Source of the DNA: Mesorhizobium japonicum MAFF 303099
Lineage (GTDB): Bacteria > Pseudomonadota > Alphaproteobacteria > Rhizobiales > Rhizobiaceae
Direction: 5' to 3'
Assembly (NCBI RefSeq): GCF_000009625.1
Contig: NC_002678.2
Coordinates: forward strand, 744,001-808,000
DNA length: 64,000 nt
This document shows, piece after piece, positions 28,801 to 36,014 of the stretch (its first letter is position 1; every line of letters begins with the position of its first letter). The notes beneath the pieces are model-generated. The model was not told the origin of the DNA. It worked only from the letters and a program-made list of their open reading frames with translations, and did not search any database. Made by a program: the position numbers and the translations under genes.

Positions 28801-30898
28801 CATAAGTGGTCAGCGAACCGGCGGTCTCCACCGTCACGATGTTGCCGTCGCTGGCATTGCCGGCAGCCCCGCCCATGGCGAGCGCAAGCACGCCGACCGC
28901 GCCCGAAACCGAAAATCCGCCATTGCCGCCGCCACCGCCAATCGATTGCGCGAAAACGGCATCCGACTGGTCGCCATGGGTGATGATCGAATAGGCAGTA
29001 TCGTTGGCGTCGCGCAGCACCTCCACCGCTCCGGACGTGCCGCCACTTCCGCCGGCGCCGCCAATCGCCACGCTGAAGCCGATGCCGCCGGAGAACGCGC
29101 CGCCGCCATTGCCGCCGCCGCCGCCGACCGATTGCGCGAAGATGCCGGCGGAATTGACTGAAGCGGCACCATTTTTTCCGGTCTCGATATCGCCCGCATT
29201 GGTCACCGTCACCCGCGCGCCATTGCCGCCGGCGCCGCCTTTGCCGCCGGCCGAGAACAGGCCGCCGGAGGTGCCGCCATTGCCACCGCCGCCGCCGACC
29301 GACTGGGCGAAGATGCCGGCGGACTGCTTGCCGTCGGTACTGATCGAGCCGGCTGATGTGTTCGTCACTTCGACGATGCCGCCATTGGTGGTCGAAGCGC
29401 CGTCGCCGCCAAGCGAAACCAGACCGCCTGAATTGCCGCCATTGCCGCCGCCGCCGCCGATCGACTGCGCCAGGATGCCATTGGATTCCTGGCCATGGGT
29501 GACGATCGCACCGGAATTGGTGACGCCGACCGTCACGACATTGGCAGGGCCACCATTGCCGCCGAGGCTGCCGCTGCCGCCCGAGGCGAACAGGCCGAAA
29601 TTCGAACCGCCGTCGCCGCCGCCGCCGCCGATCGTCTGGGCCAGGATGCCCTGTGAATTGTTGCCCCAGGTGGCGATATTGGCATTGTTGGTGACCTGGA
29701 CGATGCCGCCATTGCCACCATTGCCGCCGCTGCCGCCGGACGACGAAAACAGGCCGAAACCACCGGCACTGCCGCCGCCGCCGCCGCCGATCGACTGCGC
29801 GGCTATGCCGTGCGAATAGATGCCATAGGTGGTGATGGTGGTGCCGACGCCGGTGAAGACATTGGCATTGCCGCCTGCACCGGCCGGACTGCCACCGCCC
29901 GGATTGAAGACCAGGCCGCCGCCACCGCCGCCATTGCCGCCATGGCCGCCCTGGCTGATGGCTGCAATGCCCGCAGAGTAGTTGCCCTGCGTTTCGACGC
30001 TTCCGCTGTTGAAATTAACGGTGGCATTGCCACCGCTGCCACCCAGCCCGCCATCGCCGGCATCGCCCGAAATGCCCTTGGCGTCGCCACCATCGCCACC
30101 ATCGCCGCCGACGCTGCTCGCAACGATGCCGGCGTTCGGACAAGCCGTGGGCAGGACGCAATTGTTGCTCGTCATGACGGCCCCATCCACATTGACCGTG
30201 ACGATGCCGCCATCGGCGCCATTGGCGCCGTCACCGCCATCGGAGAAGACGTAGCCATTGCTGCCATTGCCGCCCCGGCTGCCGTTCGAGGCGCCGAGAA
30301 CACCGATGGTGCCGGTCGCGATCACCGCACCGCTGTTGGGCGTGTTGGTGTTGGCGGTGGGCTGATTATAGTTGACCACAAGTGTCGGGCCAGAATTGCC
30401 CGAAGGCCCGCCGGCGGCCTTGACCGGCGGTGCGACGCAGCTTGTTCCGGCAGGCGCGCCACTGGCGACCGCGCAGCTCTCGGCCACGGCGGGATTGCCG
30501 TTCTGGGCGGGTTTTTCCGGGGTGATGACGCAGTCGGCCGCATTGCCGGTGCTGCAGGTGTAGTGCTGGACTTCCGTTGCCGGTGCCGGGTTCGCCCCGC
30601 TACCGGTAAGGGATATCCGGCTGGGGTCGATCGTCAGCGTGTTGACGTTGAGCGTCGTGACGCCAGGCGCGGTGTAGCTGATGTCAGACTGTGTCCCGGA
30701 TCCCGCGCAGGTCTCGACGCCACCACTCGGCCCCGTGCAAGTCGCTTCGGCAGGCCCCGTCGAACCGACGAACAGCGTCAGCGTCATGAGAATGGCCGCT
30801 ACTGCCGCAAACCCTGAAAGGCCCAGAAATCTCTGCTTCAACCTGCCTGAAACAAAGCGAGACTCGGCTACGTACCCACGAACACGAGTCATCATCAC
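19808..30898 (-). CDS. Giant glycine-rich repeat autotransporter (type Va secretion)
   Basis: The 3,696-aa protein has a long basic signal region with a hydrophobic core near 28-45 and likely cleavage after AEA at about 53. A Gly/Asn-rich passenger runs to about residue 3,400. The last 290 residues form a PF03797-type outer-membrane barrel, starting near WSYWATAGGNSG and ending in FRVNW, a barrel-type C-terminus with a terminal aromatic. The passenger holds about 44 repeats (residues 315-3,055) with a core like GILAQSVGGGGGNGG and variable beta-strand spacers. No protease or lipase motif was seen, so adhesion or a surface layer is likely. It reads uninterrupted despite the repeats. Confidence 0.92.
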   Translation of the reverse strand: MMMTRVRGYVAESRFVSGRLKQRFLGLSGFAAVAAILMTLTLFVGSTGPAEATCTGPSGGVETCAGSGTQSDISYTAPGVTTLNVNTLTIDPSRISLTGSGANPAPATEVQHYTCSTGNAADCVITPEKPAQNGNPAVAESCAVASGAPAGTSCVAPPVKAAGGPSGNSGPTLVVNYNQPTANTNTPNSGAVIATGTIGVLGASNGSRGGNGSNGYVFSDGGDGANGADGGIVTVNVDGAVMTSNNCVLPTACPNAGIVASSVGGDGGDGGDAKGISGDAGDGGLGGSGGNATVNFNSGSVETQGNYSAGIAAISQGGHGGNGGGGGGLVFNPGGGSPAGAGGNANVFTGVGTTITTYGIYSHGIAAQSIGGGGGGSAGGFGLFSSSGGSGGNGGNGGIVQVTNNANIATWGNNSQGILAQTIGGGGGDGGSNFGLFASGGSGSLGGNGGPANVVTVGVTNSGAIVTHGQESNGILAQSIGGGGGNGGNSGGLVSLGGDGASTTNGGIVEVTNTSAGSISTDGKQSAGIFAQSVGGGGGNGGTSGGLFSAGGKGGAGGNGARVTVTNAGDIETGKNGAASVNSAGIFAQSVGGGGGNGGGAFSGGIGFSVAIGGAGGSGGTSGAVEVLRDANDTAYSIITHGDQSDAVFAQSIGGGGGNGGFSVSGAVGVLALAMGGAAGNASDGNIVTVETAGSLTTYGQGSRGIFAQSIGGTGGNGGAAIAVAVNATGTFAAAIGIGGNGGAGGASKLVTVSSLSDISTAGNNAGGIVAQSVGGGGGNGGYAIGGAIGGAVGIAVNIGGKGAGGGAGADVIVGSSGSIHTKGNNSTGILAQSVGGGGGNGGFTISAALGGGAASVGLGGAGADGSNAGNVTVSADGAGHTVATTYTGTWNLVTEGKNAVGIQAESIGGGGGNGGFSGSLAAGGLVGVGVSLGGTGGGGGDAGTATVNNGKKVGNTVTHNNILTIEDNSTGILAQSIGGGGGNGGFAVTLSVSGSYEGAGGAAAVSVGGSGATGGVGKDVFVTSYGNIATYGKQSDGILAQSIGGGGGNGGFSVAGTFTTGALGASVAVGGSGGSGQSAGEVTVTSAGNIQTHGDQSIGIMAQSVGGGGGNGGFAGAGAITLQGVSAAVGLGGSGAGGGSAKTVRVTSTGDITTYGDQAIGILAQSVGGGGGNGGSTVSLALAKDAGIGVALGGKGGAAGNGLDVTVISTGNISTGAGFISGGVRGTGAAGILAQSVGGGGGNGGFAGTLGGGKSIAVGVAFGGSGAGGGSADIVKVTSTGNISTNFDNSSGIIAQSIGGGGGNGGFSVAVTGALGDPDAATASVAIGGKGGVGGVGKDVTVTSTGTITTTGKFSNGILAQSIGGGGGNGGFAVAGSATTGNAGIGVGVGGTGATGSASGKVIVNSYSLVGANGQPVLLAPASNIVSIWTQGDNSSGIFAQSVGGGGGSGGFAGSLGVGLGGGGLGVSIGGGAGSGSTAETVTVTSYNNILTGGKDSFGIMAQSVGGGGGNGGFAIALAGSKDMAASVAVGGSGSSGGDAAVVTVTSHGNIETDGDGSHAIFAQSVGGGGGNGGGAIAGTLTGEGTGSLAVGVGGSGDNGGNAKAVTVSSTGDLRTEGLKADGILAQSIGGGGGNGGFSGALAITTGAGAIGVGVGGSGKGGGNADTVTVTSTGNIVTLKNGSNGILAQSVGGGGGNGGAAVTIAGSGQKAAAAVSVGGSGAKGGTSQLVTVNNIGTIDTTGDKANGILAQSIGGGGGTGGFAISGEMVVDGAGGAAVSVGGNGGTGQDGGRVIVNSNIGTTLANNNATIHTVGGDSNGIFAQSVGGGGGDGGFSGAVSVTGQNAKAAIGVSVGGSGAGSGDGKTVNVTSVDNILTGGNGANGILAQSVGGGGGNGGFSFAATIKGSLGKNPSKNGAVSVSLGGGAGSGGDAEKVTVDSTGIIQTSGNKAFGVLAQSVGGGGGTGGLSVAAALNLGEGGNQITAAVGGEGGGGGTGGEVLLTRHGSTITTGDQSVGLFAQSVGGSGGNGGMAISGVIAGTDAKTLSASVGGFGGAGTNASKVTVDNTGAISTYGVESDAIQAQSIGGGGGNGGMAVSAVIGSLGTGTNFNAGVTVGGFGGDAGFAGDVFVTNHGLLQTGLLAAGQTTTNGDGAYGIFAQSVGGGGGSGGNAITGVLGLKGNNAGTQVNVSVAVGGSAGNGNTGGNVTIRQYGGIETNGMGAFGILAQSIGGGGGTGGRANSISLQLGAKCTLPKVCEPAGGKPNWNLQATVGGAGGTGNDAMTVDVGNYDFITTDGDKSSGIVAQSIGGGGGIGGDAYVGTGGLLAIPYVPVDPTLLLKPLGTSSLTRSGTVAIGGNGAGGGNGGTVIVANEGVITTHGTKSDGIHAQSIGGGGGDGGDGEAGALGTVGLGGQGKAAGNGGSVTVTNGKANLSQAGAAIIQTFGTSPTPPAEGAPSADPEQGYSAGIFAQSVGGGGGTGGGAGGLLSLGGSGKAGGTGGHVTVNNYGGILTHADDSVGIFAQSIGGGGGAGGSLGISAIAVGGSGGASGSGGQVDVVNNAMIETHGIDSYAIQAQSVGGGGGSGGGKNGGITGSIPALISIGGAGGSSGIGGIVNVTNNNSLHTYGAGADGINAQSIGGGGGSGGRAIGFIAVGGKGGDVGNGTTAGSNGGGGAVTVNNNANGTITVEGIGAHGIFAQSVGAGGGSGGGAFGVSIVPVAIGVGGGGGSSGDGGVVTVNNHGDITTVSASSVAIFAESIGGGGGTGAMSVAASPAPGAFTFGIGGDGGANGKGGNVNVTNFSDGIIHTQGFGSTGIMAQSVGGGGGAGGASYSVSGGPPGLAIALGGKGAAGGDGGIVTVINNGAMQLDGDNSVAIFAQSVGGGGGSGGTAIAAAIGVPVFIGGDTGATGKGGDVTVTNTGQIRLTGNGSVGIFAQSVGGGGGVVTAGTDGIVQAVAGGSGNGGVVTINSNVAMLITGDNSVGVFGQSIGGGGGVGGFSGNYLGLDQVQSTSSKMAMAPQGFMGSAGGGGTGGAITFTQTADLAVIGKNSFALMEQSAGGTGNISDNGDINVTIASGVTIIGGSGAGGGIGYKDGKDNVLTNNGIVRSVLLIDGYAMRGGVGNETFDNMYLTVGSMDLGAGLNIFNNKTNAVYLMGDTVYLDLAGQFDNDGFAAPGGLDRVMTTDVTGNWSQSLGGVYLLDLDLDPEADRINVSGTADVNGLVSINIMNPGAAKPGNQDYIILEAQGGVTDNGLKLDTIPSAVAQYALKYPNPEDIVLNVDINFARTGLTENQTAVGQAINAIQTDLTSPNFTKIANAIFYIPTLDQLGAVYDTISGEGISGFQQPEFDANSTFLAQMSRQADAWRMGIATDPMSQSLKAPEAAYAEPPGKTNPFDALANGPNEQRWSYWATAGGNSGAVTGDPVVGSAALDYKSGNFAVGLDSQGDPDVLMGFALGGVAGSFAVPDRETSGNIIGGHAGAYGARKWGQFYINGSLAMDLYSNTTDRFTSVPGAPNPLNPVPPITREHWTGDFMSAGFGTSLEAGWRRPFGAGAITPFAGLQFQALAMQAFSEKSTSDGALGLDFDSRTVISLPVSLGLQLDTTMAIGESKTLQAWGRAAWLHEFKPDRSVEPGFQAAPGYAFVVQGAGAAEDAITVNAGVKLNWSANTSVFATFDGKFADRVQTYGGNVGFRVNW
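21730..29990 (-). repeat. Internal tandem-like repeat array of the autotransporter gene
   Basis: About 44 units of about 190 bp by manual count. Each contains a near-constant block which on the plus strand reads CCGCCGCCGCCGACCGACTG, or close variants, coding for QSVGGGGG. Spacers between the blocks differ widely. The units therefore diverge as protein repeats and are not recent DNA copies. The array is prone to assembly error and recombination. Confidence 0.9.
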
Positions 30899-31099
30899 CC
30901 CCTGATCCGCACCGCCCCCGGCGCGAATCTGCCCTTGCTAATGCAACCTAGCAGATTGCAATGGCAATAGGCGCTCCTAAGAATAGAGGTGATGTAAATT
31001 GGGTGCAGTGTTGCTGTTCAAGCACACAGACCCATAGAAAAAGGCACCGCTTACGCGCTATTGGAGTAAACAGCATTTCACAATAGAGAAGTATTTTCT
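30899..31099. promoter_or_regulatory. Upstream region of the autotransporter gene
   Basis: This is the only sequence available for the promoter of the 11-kb gene. It is more A/T-rich than its surroundings and contains TGCAACCTAGCAGATTGCA near 30943-30962, an interrupted inverted repeat (TGCAA/TTGCA). No -35/-10 pair stands out. Confidence 0.3.
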
Positions 31100-31375
31100 T
31101 CAGGCGGAAAGAACTGGAGCCGATTCAGCCGCCAATCCAGCCGAAAGCTCTCTCTGTACGGCCAGGAAAAACCTGCGCACTTCATCGCTGGCGGTGGCTC
31201 TGTCTCTGCCCGACCCGACAACCAGGTCAAGCAACTCGGCTGCTTTAGCCCTCCAGAACGAGGCTGCAGGCTCGCCATGCAGATTGTCTAGCTTGGCTGC
31301 AACTTCCCTGACCAAGAATAGCTGCCGGTCGATCGGGAATGCACGGACTTTTTCTGGGGACATCTTCCAAACCAT
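31100..31375 (-). CDS. DUF6074-like small protein
   Basis: The protein of about 91 aa has the pattern of the rhizobial DUF6074 family: VRAFPIDRQLFLVREVAAKL, then HGEPAASFWRAKAAEL, and the C-terminal EVRRFFLAVQREL. The start is unsure: ATGs at 31399, 31375 and 31363 all fit, and the frame stays open to 31600 without family-like sequence. Function is unknown. It lies in the same direction as the DUF982 gene upstream. Confidence 0.6.
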   Translation of the reverse strand: MVWKMSPEKVRAFPIDRQLFLVREVAAKLDNLHGEPAASFWRAKAAELLDLVVGSGRDRATASDEVRRFFLAVQRELSAGLAAESAPVLSA

Positions 31376-31568
31376 GAACTGACGCAACGAATCAACCATT
31401 GCTGAACAAGCAATGGCGTAGCCGCCAAGGTGGAAACGGAAGCTTAACGCCGCTGTCGATGCGTCGCCGTCGGAACGAGATGCACGTGATGATCCGCGCA
31501 CGAGGTCATCACGTACATTCAAGCCAAGTTGAAAATGGAGTTGGCTGGTCGGGAGGGTAAAGCTGCCC

Positions 31569-31865
31569 TCAGGCCTGCAGCGCGCTTGCCTCGCCGCCAC
31601 GCTTGCGCGGCGCCATCATGTCACTGGCCATCAGTCCGGTGACACGGCAGAACGCCATGAACGCCCGGCAGGCATCCTCGGTCTTGACCACGTCCACCGT
31701 GGCGCCGAAGCAGGCATTGAAGGCTTTCTGATACACCGGTCCCTGCCGGCGCGCCGGCCAGTCCTGGAGAAAATCCAGCGCCTGCACGACGCTGTAAATC
31801 TCCTCGACGGGCAAGCCGGGGCCTTGCGCAATGCGCACCGGTACCTCGAATTGCAATCTATCCAT
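31569..31865 (-). CDS. DUF982 domain protein
   Basis: The 98-aa protein matches DUF982, a family of about 100 residues found mostly in rhizobia: FEVPVRIAQG at the start, VVQALDFLQDWPARRQGPVY in the middle, and the C-terminal EDACRAFMAFCRVTG. GGGAGA nine bases before the ATG at 31865 sets the start, in preference to a TTG two codons earlier. Many rhizobia carry several copies; the role is unknown. Confidence 0.75.
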   Translation of the reverse strand: MDRLQFEVPVRIAQGPGLPVEEIYSVVQALDFLQDWPARRQGPVYQKAFNACFGATVDVVKTEDACRAFMAFCRVTGLMASDMMAPRKRGGEASALQA

Positions 31866-32049
31866 CCGCAAATCTCCCGAACCGGCGTCGCCCAGGCAAC
31901 GCCATTCATCGTCAAAAGTTGCTTTGCCCGGTCAGTGCCACGCAAATGTGTCGTCACTGCGGAAACGGCCGTTTTTTGCTGCAAACAGGCCAAGGAAAGT
32001 CCTGCCGGCACCAGCCAGTCCGGCAGAACTCTCCCGCTCGACGGCGCCA

Positions 32050-32289
32050 CTATTGATTGGCCGGGTCGGTCTCCGCATCGAAAGCCATGCGCACCACCGT
32101 TAAGAGAACATAGGCCGACGGCAAGGCGAACAGGGCACCAAGGACAAGCGCCACGGTTCCCGACAGATAGAGCGTCTCGGCGACCGCCCAATAGACGGTT
32201 CCGATACAGATGAAGGCCTGGACGGACAGAAAGGAAGCAGCCGAGGCCGCCCGCGTCAGGCTTTTGAATGTCTTGATACGTTGTTGCAT
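32050..32289 (-). CDS. Small two-helix inner-membrane protein, unknown
   Basis: The product of about 79 aa has two hydrophobic stretches (ASFLSVQAFICIGTVYWAVA and TVALVLGALFALPSAYVLLT) separated by a short loop and followed by an acidic tail. The frame extends to 32511, but the upstream part reads as noise. The ATG at 32289 (or 32298) fits where the helix pattern begins. No family is recognised. Confidence 0.5.
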   Translation of the reverse strand: MQQRIKTFKSLTRAASAASFLSVQAFICIGTVYWAVAETLYLSGTVALVLGALFALPSAYVLLTVVRMAFDAETDPANQ

Positions 32290-32402
32290 TGCAATCATCC
32301 GGAAATGGCGCGCGCCACGCCACCCATGCGCGGCTGAAGCCGCCGCACGAGTCGCGACGCGAATGGCTTGGAAATGGCGGTGAACGTGCGGTCCTGGACC
32401 GC

Positions 32403-32819
32403 TCAGGCCTGCGTGGACGGCGGCGCACGCGGCTGGTTGGTGCTCGCGCCAGGAGCGGAGACCGTGCCAGATCCGGCAACAGGTATGGTCGGGGAAATCC
32501 GGTCCAACCAAAGGAAAACAGCTTGCGGAGCCGGCAAGGCCGGATGACCGCCGGCGAACTTGGCTAGGACCGGCCGGGCTGTGCGAACCTCCAGCGCCTG
32601 CGCCTTGTTTGTGACACGCAGCAGCGCCGCAACCTCACCCGACCCTTCCAGGCCAACGCTGGCGCCAGCCTGGCCAGGGTCCGCGAAAGTGGGGACATCA
32701 GGCCCGCCGAGGCACAGCATCGCCAGCAGCACCAGGCCCATCAGACATGAGCAGGCTGCCGTCAGTGACGCTTCAAGCGGCCTGGCACGCTTGGGTAATG
32801 GACGCGATCTCCAGAACAT
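32403..32819 (-). CDS. Hypothetical exported or membrane-anchored protein
   Basis: A 138-aa frame starts at ATG 32819 with a basic N-terminus, then a hydrophobic segment near 18-40 (AACSCLMGLVLLAMLCLGG) that could be a signal peptide or anchor. The rest is Ala/Pro-rich with a possible domain around GEVAALLRVTNKAQALEV, and it ends in low complexity. No family is recognised. It may be co-oriented with the small membrane protein downstream. Confidence 0.45.
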   Translation of the reverse strand: MFWRSRPLPKRARPLEASLTAACSCLMGLVLLAMLCLGGPDVPTFADPGQAGASVGLEGSGEVAALLRVTNKAQALEVRTARPVLAKFAGGHPALPAPQAVFLWLDRISPTIPVAGSGTVSAPGASTNQPRAPPSTQA

Positions 32820-33017
32820 ACGCCCGCCCTAGCGCGGGATGGCCGGAAAGGAAAGCAACCGTGCAAAACCGATAGAAATTGCCCCGACGAGACGAATATC
32901 CCGCCGGCTAAGGCTGCATCAGCCAGTTCTTCCTTGAACCTTTTGCCCTCAAGTGCCAAATCTTGCGGGATATTCACGCCAGCACTCCTGCAGCGCCCAC
33001 CCTTCTATACGGACAAA

Positions 33018-33845
33018 ATGGTCACCTATCTCGACGCCGCCACGGCCCCTCTCAGAAACACCGGCCAGATCCGCCTCTATGGCGAGGATGGTTTTGCCGG
33101 CATGCGCAAGGCATGCGACCTCACCGCGCGTTGCCTGGACGCGCTGGTGCCGATGGTCGGGCCCGGCGTCACCACGGACGCCATCGACCGTTTCGTCTTC
33201 GAGTTCGGCATGGATCACGGCGCGCTGCCGGCGACGCTCAACTATCGCGGCTACACGAAATCGTCCTGCACCTCGATCAACCATGTCGTCTGCCACGGCA
33301 TTCCCGACAACAAACCGCTGAAGGACGGCGACATCGTCAACATCGACGTCACCTACATTCTCGACGGCTGGCATGGCGATTCCTCGCGCATGTATCCGGT
33401 CGGCACCATCAAGCGCGCGGCCGAACGCCTGCTCGAGGTCACCCATGAATGCCTGATGCGCGGCATCGCCGCCGTCAGGCCGGGTGCCCGCACCGGCGCC
33501 ATCGGCGCCGCCATCCAGACTTTTGCCGAGGCGGAGCGCTGCTCGGTGGTGCGCGACTTCTGCGGCCACGGCGTCGGCCAGCTCTTCCACGACGCCCCCA
33601 ACATCCTGCACTATGGCAGCGCCAATGAAGGCGTCGAGATGCGGCCCGGCATGATCTTCACCATCGAGCCGATGATCAATCTCGGCCGCCCGCATGTGAA
33701 GGTGCTGTCGGATGGCTGGACGGCGGTGACGCGGGACCGTTCGCTGTCGGCGCAGTACGAGCACACGATCGGCGTGACCGACACGGGCTGCGAGATCTTC
33801 ACGCTCTCGCCCAACAACCTCGACCGGCCTGGCCTGCCGGCCTGA
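33018..33845 (+). CDS. map: Type I methionine aminopeptidase
   Basis: The 275-aa metallo-aminopeptidase removes initiator methionine from new proteins. Metal ligands are visible as the Asp pair (NIDVTYILDGWHGDSSR), the His in CGHGVGQLFH, and the two Glu in FTIEPMI and YEHTIGVT. Conserved sequence begins at MVTYLDAATAPLRNTG, so I place the start at 33018 rather than an upstream codon at 32934; the ribosome site there is weak. The map-radC order that follows is typical of Rhizobiales. Confidence 0.95.
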   Translation: MVTYLDAATAPLRNTGQIRLYGEDGFAGMRKACDLTARCLDALVPMVGPGVTTDAIDRFVFEFGMDHGALPATLNYRGYTKSSCTSINHVVCHGIPDNKPLKDGDIVNIDVTYILDGWHGDSSRMYPVGTIKRAAERLLEVTHECLMRGIAAVRPGARTGAIGAAIQTFAEAERCSVVRDFCGHGVGQLFHDAPNILHYGSANEGVEMRPGMIFTIEPMINLGRPHVKVLSDGWTAVTRDRSLSAQYEHTIGVTDTGCEIFTLSPNNLDRPGLPA

Positions 33846-33890
33846 TATTTTAATACGTCGGGCGACCGCTTTGCCCGACTGGCTAGCTGG

Positions 33891-34562
33891 ATGCGGGGGC
33901 TGATGGGGAAGGCCAGCGACGACGACGAGCGGAGTTTCTTCGCCGAGGTGCCGGTTCGGCCAGCCGCGAAGGCGAGGCCTGCTCCAGCCGAAAAACCTGG
34001 ATATCTCGGCCACCGCGACCGTTTGCGCGAGCGCTTTGCCTCGGCGGGTGCAGACGCTCTGCCCGATTATGAACTTCTGGAACTCTTGCTCTTCCGGCTG
34101 ATCCCGCGCGCCGACACCAAGCCTGCCGCCAAGGCGTTGCTGGCGCGCTTCGGCACGTTGGCGGAAGTGCTTGGCGCGCCGGTCAACCTGCTGCAGGAGG
34201 TCAAGGGCATCGGCCCGGCGGTGGCGCTCGACCTGAAGGTTGTCGCGGCGACAGCGCAGCGCATGGCGCATGGCGAGGTGCATGGCCGCGAGGTCCTTTC
34301 GTCCTGGACGCAGCTTCTTGCCTATTGCCGCTCGGCCATGGCCTTCGAGGCGCGCGAGCAGTTCCGCATCCTGTTCCTCGACAAGAAGAACGCATTGATC
34401 GCCGACGAGGTGCAGCAGACCGGCACTGTCGACCACACGCCCGTCTATCCCAGAGAAGTGGTCAAGCGGGCGCTCGAACTGTCGGCCACCGCGATCATCC
34501 TGGTGCACAACCATCCCACTCGCCTCTTTTTGATCACGCACAATCACGCATTAGCACATTGA
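33891..34562 (+). pseudogene. radC: RadC truncated inside its catalytic motif by element insertion
   Basis: The first about 207 codons read as normal Rad[29 protein letters not shown], a helix-hairpin-helix region ([14 protein letters not shown]), and the JAMM-type domain up to IILVHNHP. The family continues with an SGDPTPS-like stretch and an Asp that finish the metal site. Here the sequence changes abruptly to [14 protein letters not shown] and stops. The break falls at about 34520, and a tyrosine recombinase gene begins 190 bp on. The remaining third is not in the window, so the product is probably inactive. Confidence 0.85.
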
Positions 34563-34709
34563 TATATATCGTTTTTTCGACTTGTCGCAGAGTCGGATAT
34601 CGTGGCATATTGGGGTCGGTTTTAGGGGGATCGAAGGCCCGTTTGGACCCAACCACAGACCCCTACTACCCGTCAGCCGATCCCACTCGAAAGCCTACGG
34701 GAGACCCCA
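34563..34709. other. Candidate left attachment region of the integrated element
   Basis: This sequence joins the radC break to the recombinase. It contains TTGATATATATCG (34560-34572) and is richer in A/T than the chromosome to its left. The crossover core should lie at or just before 34520, but without the other end it cannot be defined. Confidence 0.4.
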
Positions 34710-35963
34710 GTGCCAAGCCTTACCGATGGAGAGATTCGCCGCGCTTTAAAGCAGGTCGAGGAGACCGGAAAGCAGCAGAACCTTGTCGATGGCGAGGGTC
34801 ACGGAACAGGCCGCCTCGTTCTCGTGATAAAGCCGATGCCGACCCGCGTAACGGCGGACTGGATGGCCCAGCAATGGCGAGACCAAAAGCGTCTCAAAAA
34901 AAAGTTCGGCTCGTATCCGTCAATGGGCCTCAGCCAGGCTCGCGAGATTTTCAGACGCGATTTCGCCGACATGATCCAGAAGGGACGCAGCATCAAGATT
35001 GCAGGCGACACGCGACCCGGCACGGTCGCCGATCTGTTTGAGGCTTACGTCGCGTCGCTCAAGGCAGATGGAAAACCGTCCTGGAAGGAGGCCGAAAAGG
35101 GATTGAACAAGATCGCCGATTCGCTCGGTCGCAACCGCCCTGCCCGTGACATCGAGCCCGATGAGATCAGGGACATCATTCGACCGATCTATCAGCGAGG
35201 CAAACGGTCCATGGCCGATCATGTTCGCAGCTATATTCGTTCGGCCTACAGTTGGGGGCTGAAATCCGAGCACGACTACCGCTCGACCTCTGTCCGTCGC
35301 TTTCGTCTCGTCTACAATCCGGCTGCTGGTATTCCGACAGAACCAAAAAACGTTGGAACGCGTTGGTTGGACGAAGAGGAATTTGTCCGTCTCTATCGCT
35401 GGCTCGAATATCCCGATGCGCCGGTACATCCCCCTTACACGCGTGCAGTAAGAATTCTTATGCTGACCGGCCAACGCGTCGAGGAGATTGCTCGGCTACA
35501 CGTCGATCAATGGGATGCCGCTGAGTGCATCATCGACTGGTCCAAGACCAAGAATGGAAAGCCTCACGCCATCCCCGTGCCCAAGATCGCGGCCGAGCTT
35601 ATCGGGTCGATCAAGCCGAATGAATTTGGTTGGTTTTTCCCATCCGCAACCGACCCGTCCAAGCCTGTCAGTCATGGAACGCTCTATTCGTTCATGTGGC
35701 GACAGCGCGATCGCGAGGTCATTCCCGTCGTGACAAACCGCGATCTCCGGCGAACCTGGAAGACGCTTGCCGGCAAGGCAGGTCTCTCGAAAGAGATCCG
35801 AGACCGATTGCAGAACCACACTCTGCAGGACGTCAGTTCCAAGAGCTACGATCGCTGGAATTACATGCCGGAAAAGCGTGCTGCCATGGCCCGGTGGGAC
35901 AAGTTTGTCCGCGAGCTCGTGACGAAGAAGAAGCGTAAAGTCGCCCTTAAGGAAGCTGCATGA
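34710..35963 (+). CDS. Tyrosine recombinase / integrase
   Basis: The 417-aa protein has an arm/core-binding N-terminal half and a C-terminal phage-type catalytic domain. GQRVEEIARLHVDQW gives the first catalytic Arg, KTKNGKPHAIPV the Lys, NRDLRRTWKTLAG the second Arg, and SKSYDRWNYMPEKRAAMARW the likely nucleophilic Tyr. The usual His before LRR is Arg or Asp here. GGGAGA precedes GTG at 34710. It is the first gene after the radC break, so it most likely catalysed that insertion. Confidence 0.92.
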   Translation: MPSLTDGEIRRALKQVEETGKQQNLVDGEGHGTGRLVLVIKPMPTRVTADWMAQQWRDQKRLKKKFGSYPSMGLSQAREIFRRDFADMIQKGRSIKIAGDTRPGTVADLFEAYVASLKADGKPSWKEAEKGLNKIADSLGRNRPARDIEPDEIRDIIRPIYQRGKRSMADHVRSYIRSAYSWGLKSEHDYRSTSVRRFRLVYNPAAGIPTEPKNVGTRWLDEEEFVRLYRWLEYPDAPVHPPYTRAVRILMLTGQRVEEIARLHVDQWDAAECIIDWSKTKNGKPHAIPVPKIAAELIGSIKPNEFGWFFPSATDPSKPVSHGTLYSFMWRQRDREVIPVVTNRDLRRTWKTLAGKAGLSKEIRDRLQNHTLQDVSSKSYDRWNYMPEKRAAMARWDKFVRELVTKKKRKVALKEAA

Positions 35964-36014
35964 GCTAGCAACTGCTTTTTTGGCGTTTGAGACGGGACAG
36001 GGCCGACTTGATTT

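Noticed and set aside
21730..29990. CRISPR-like regular repeats
   Set aside because: The period is about 190 bp, repeats vary and lie in frame inside one protein-coding gene. There are no cas genes.
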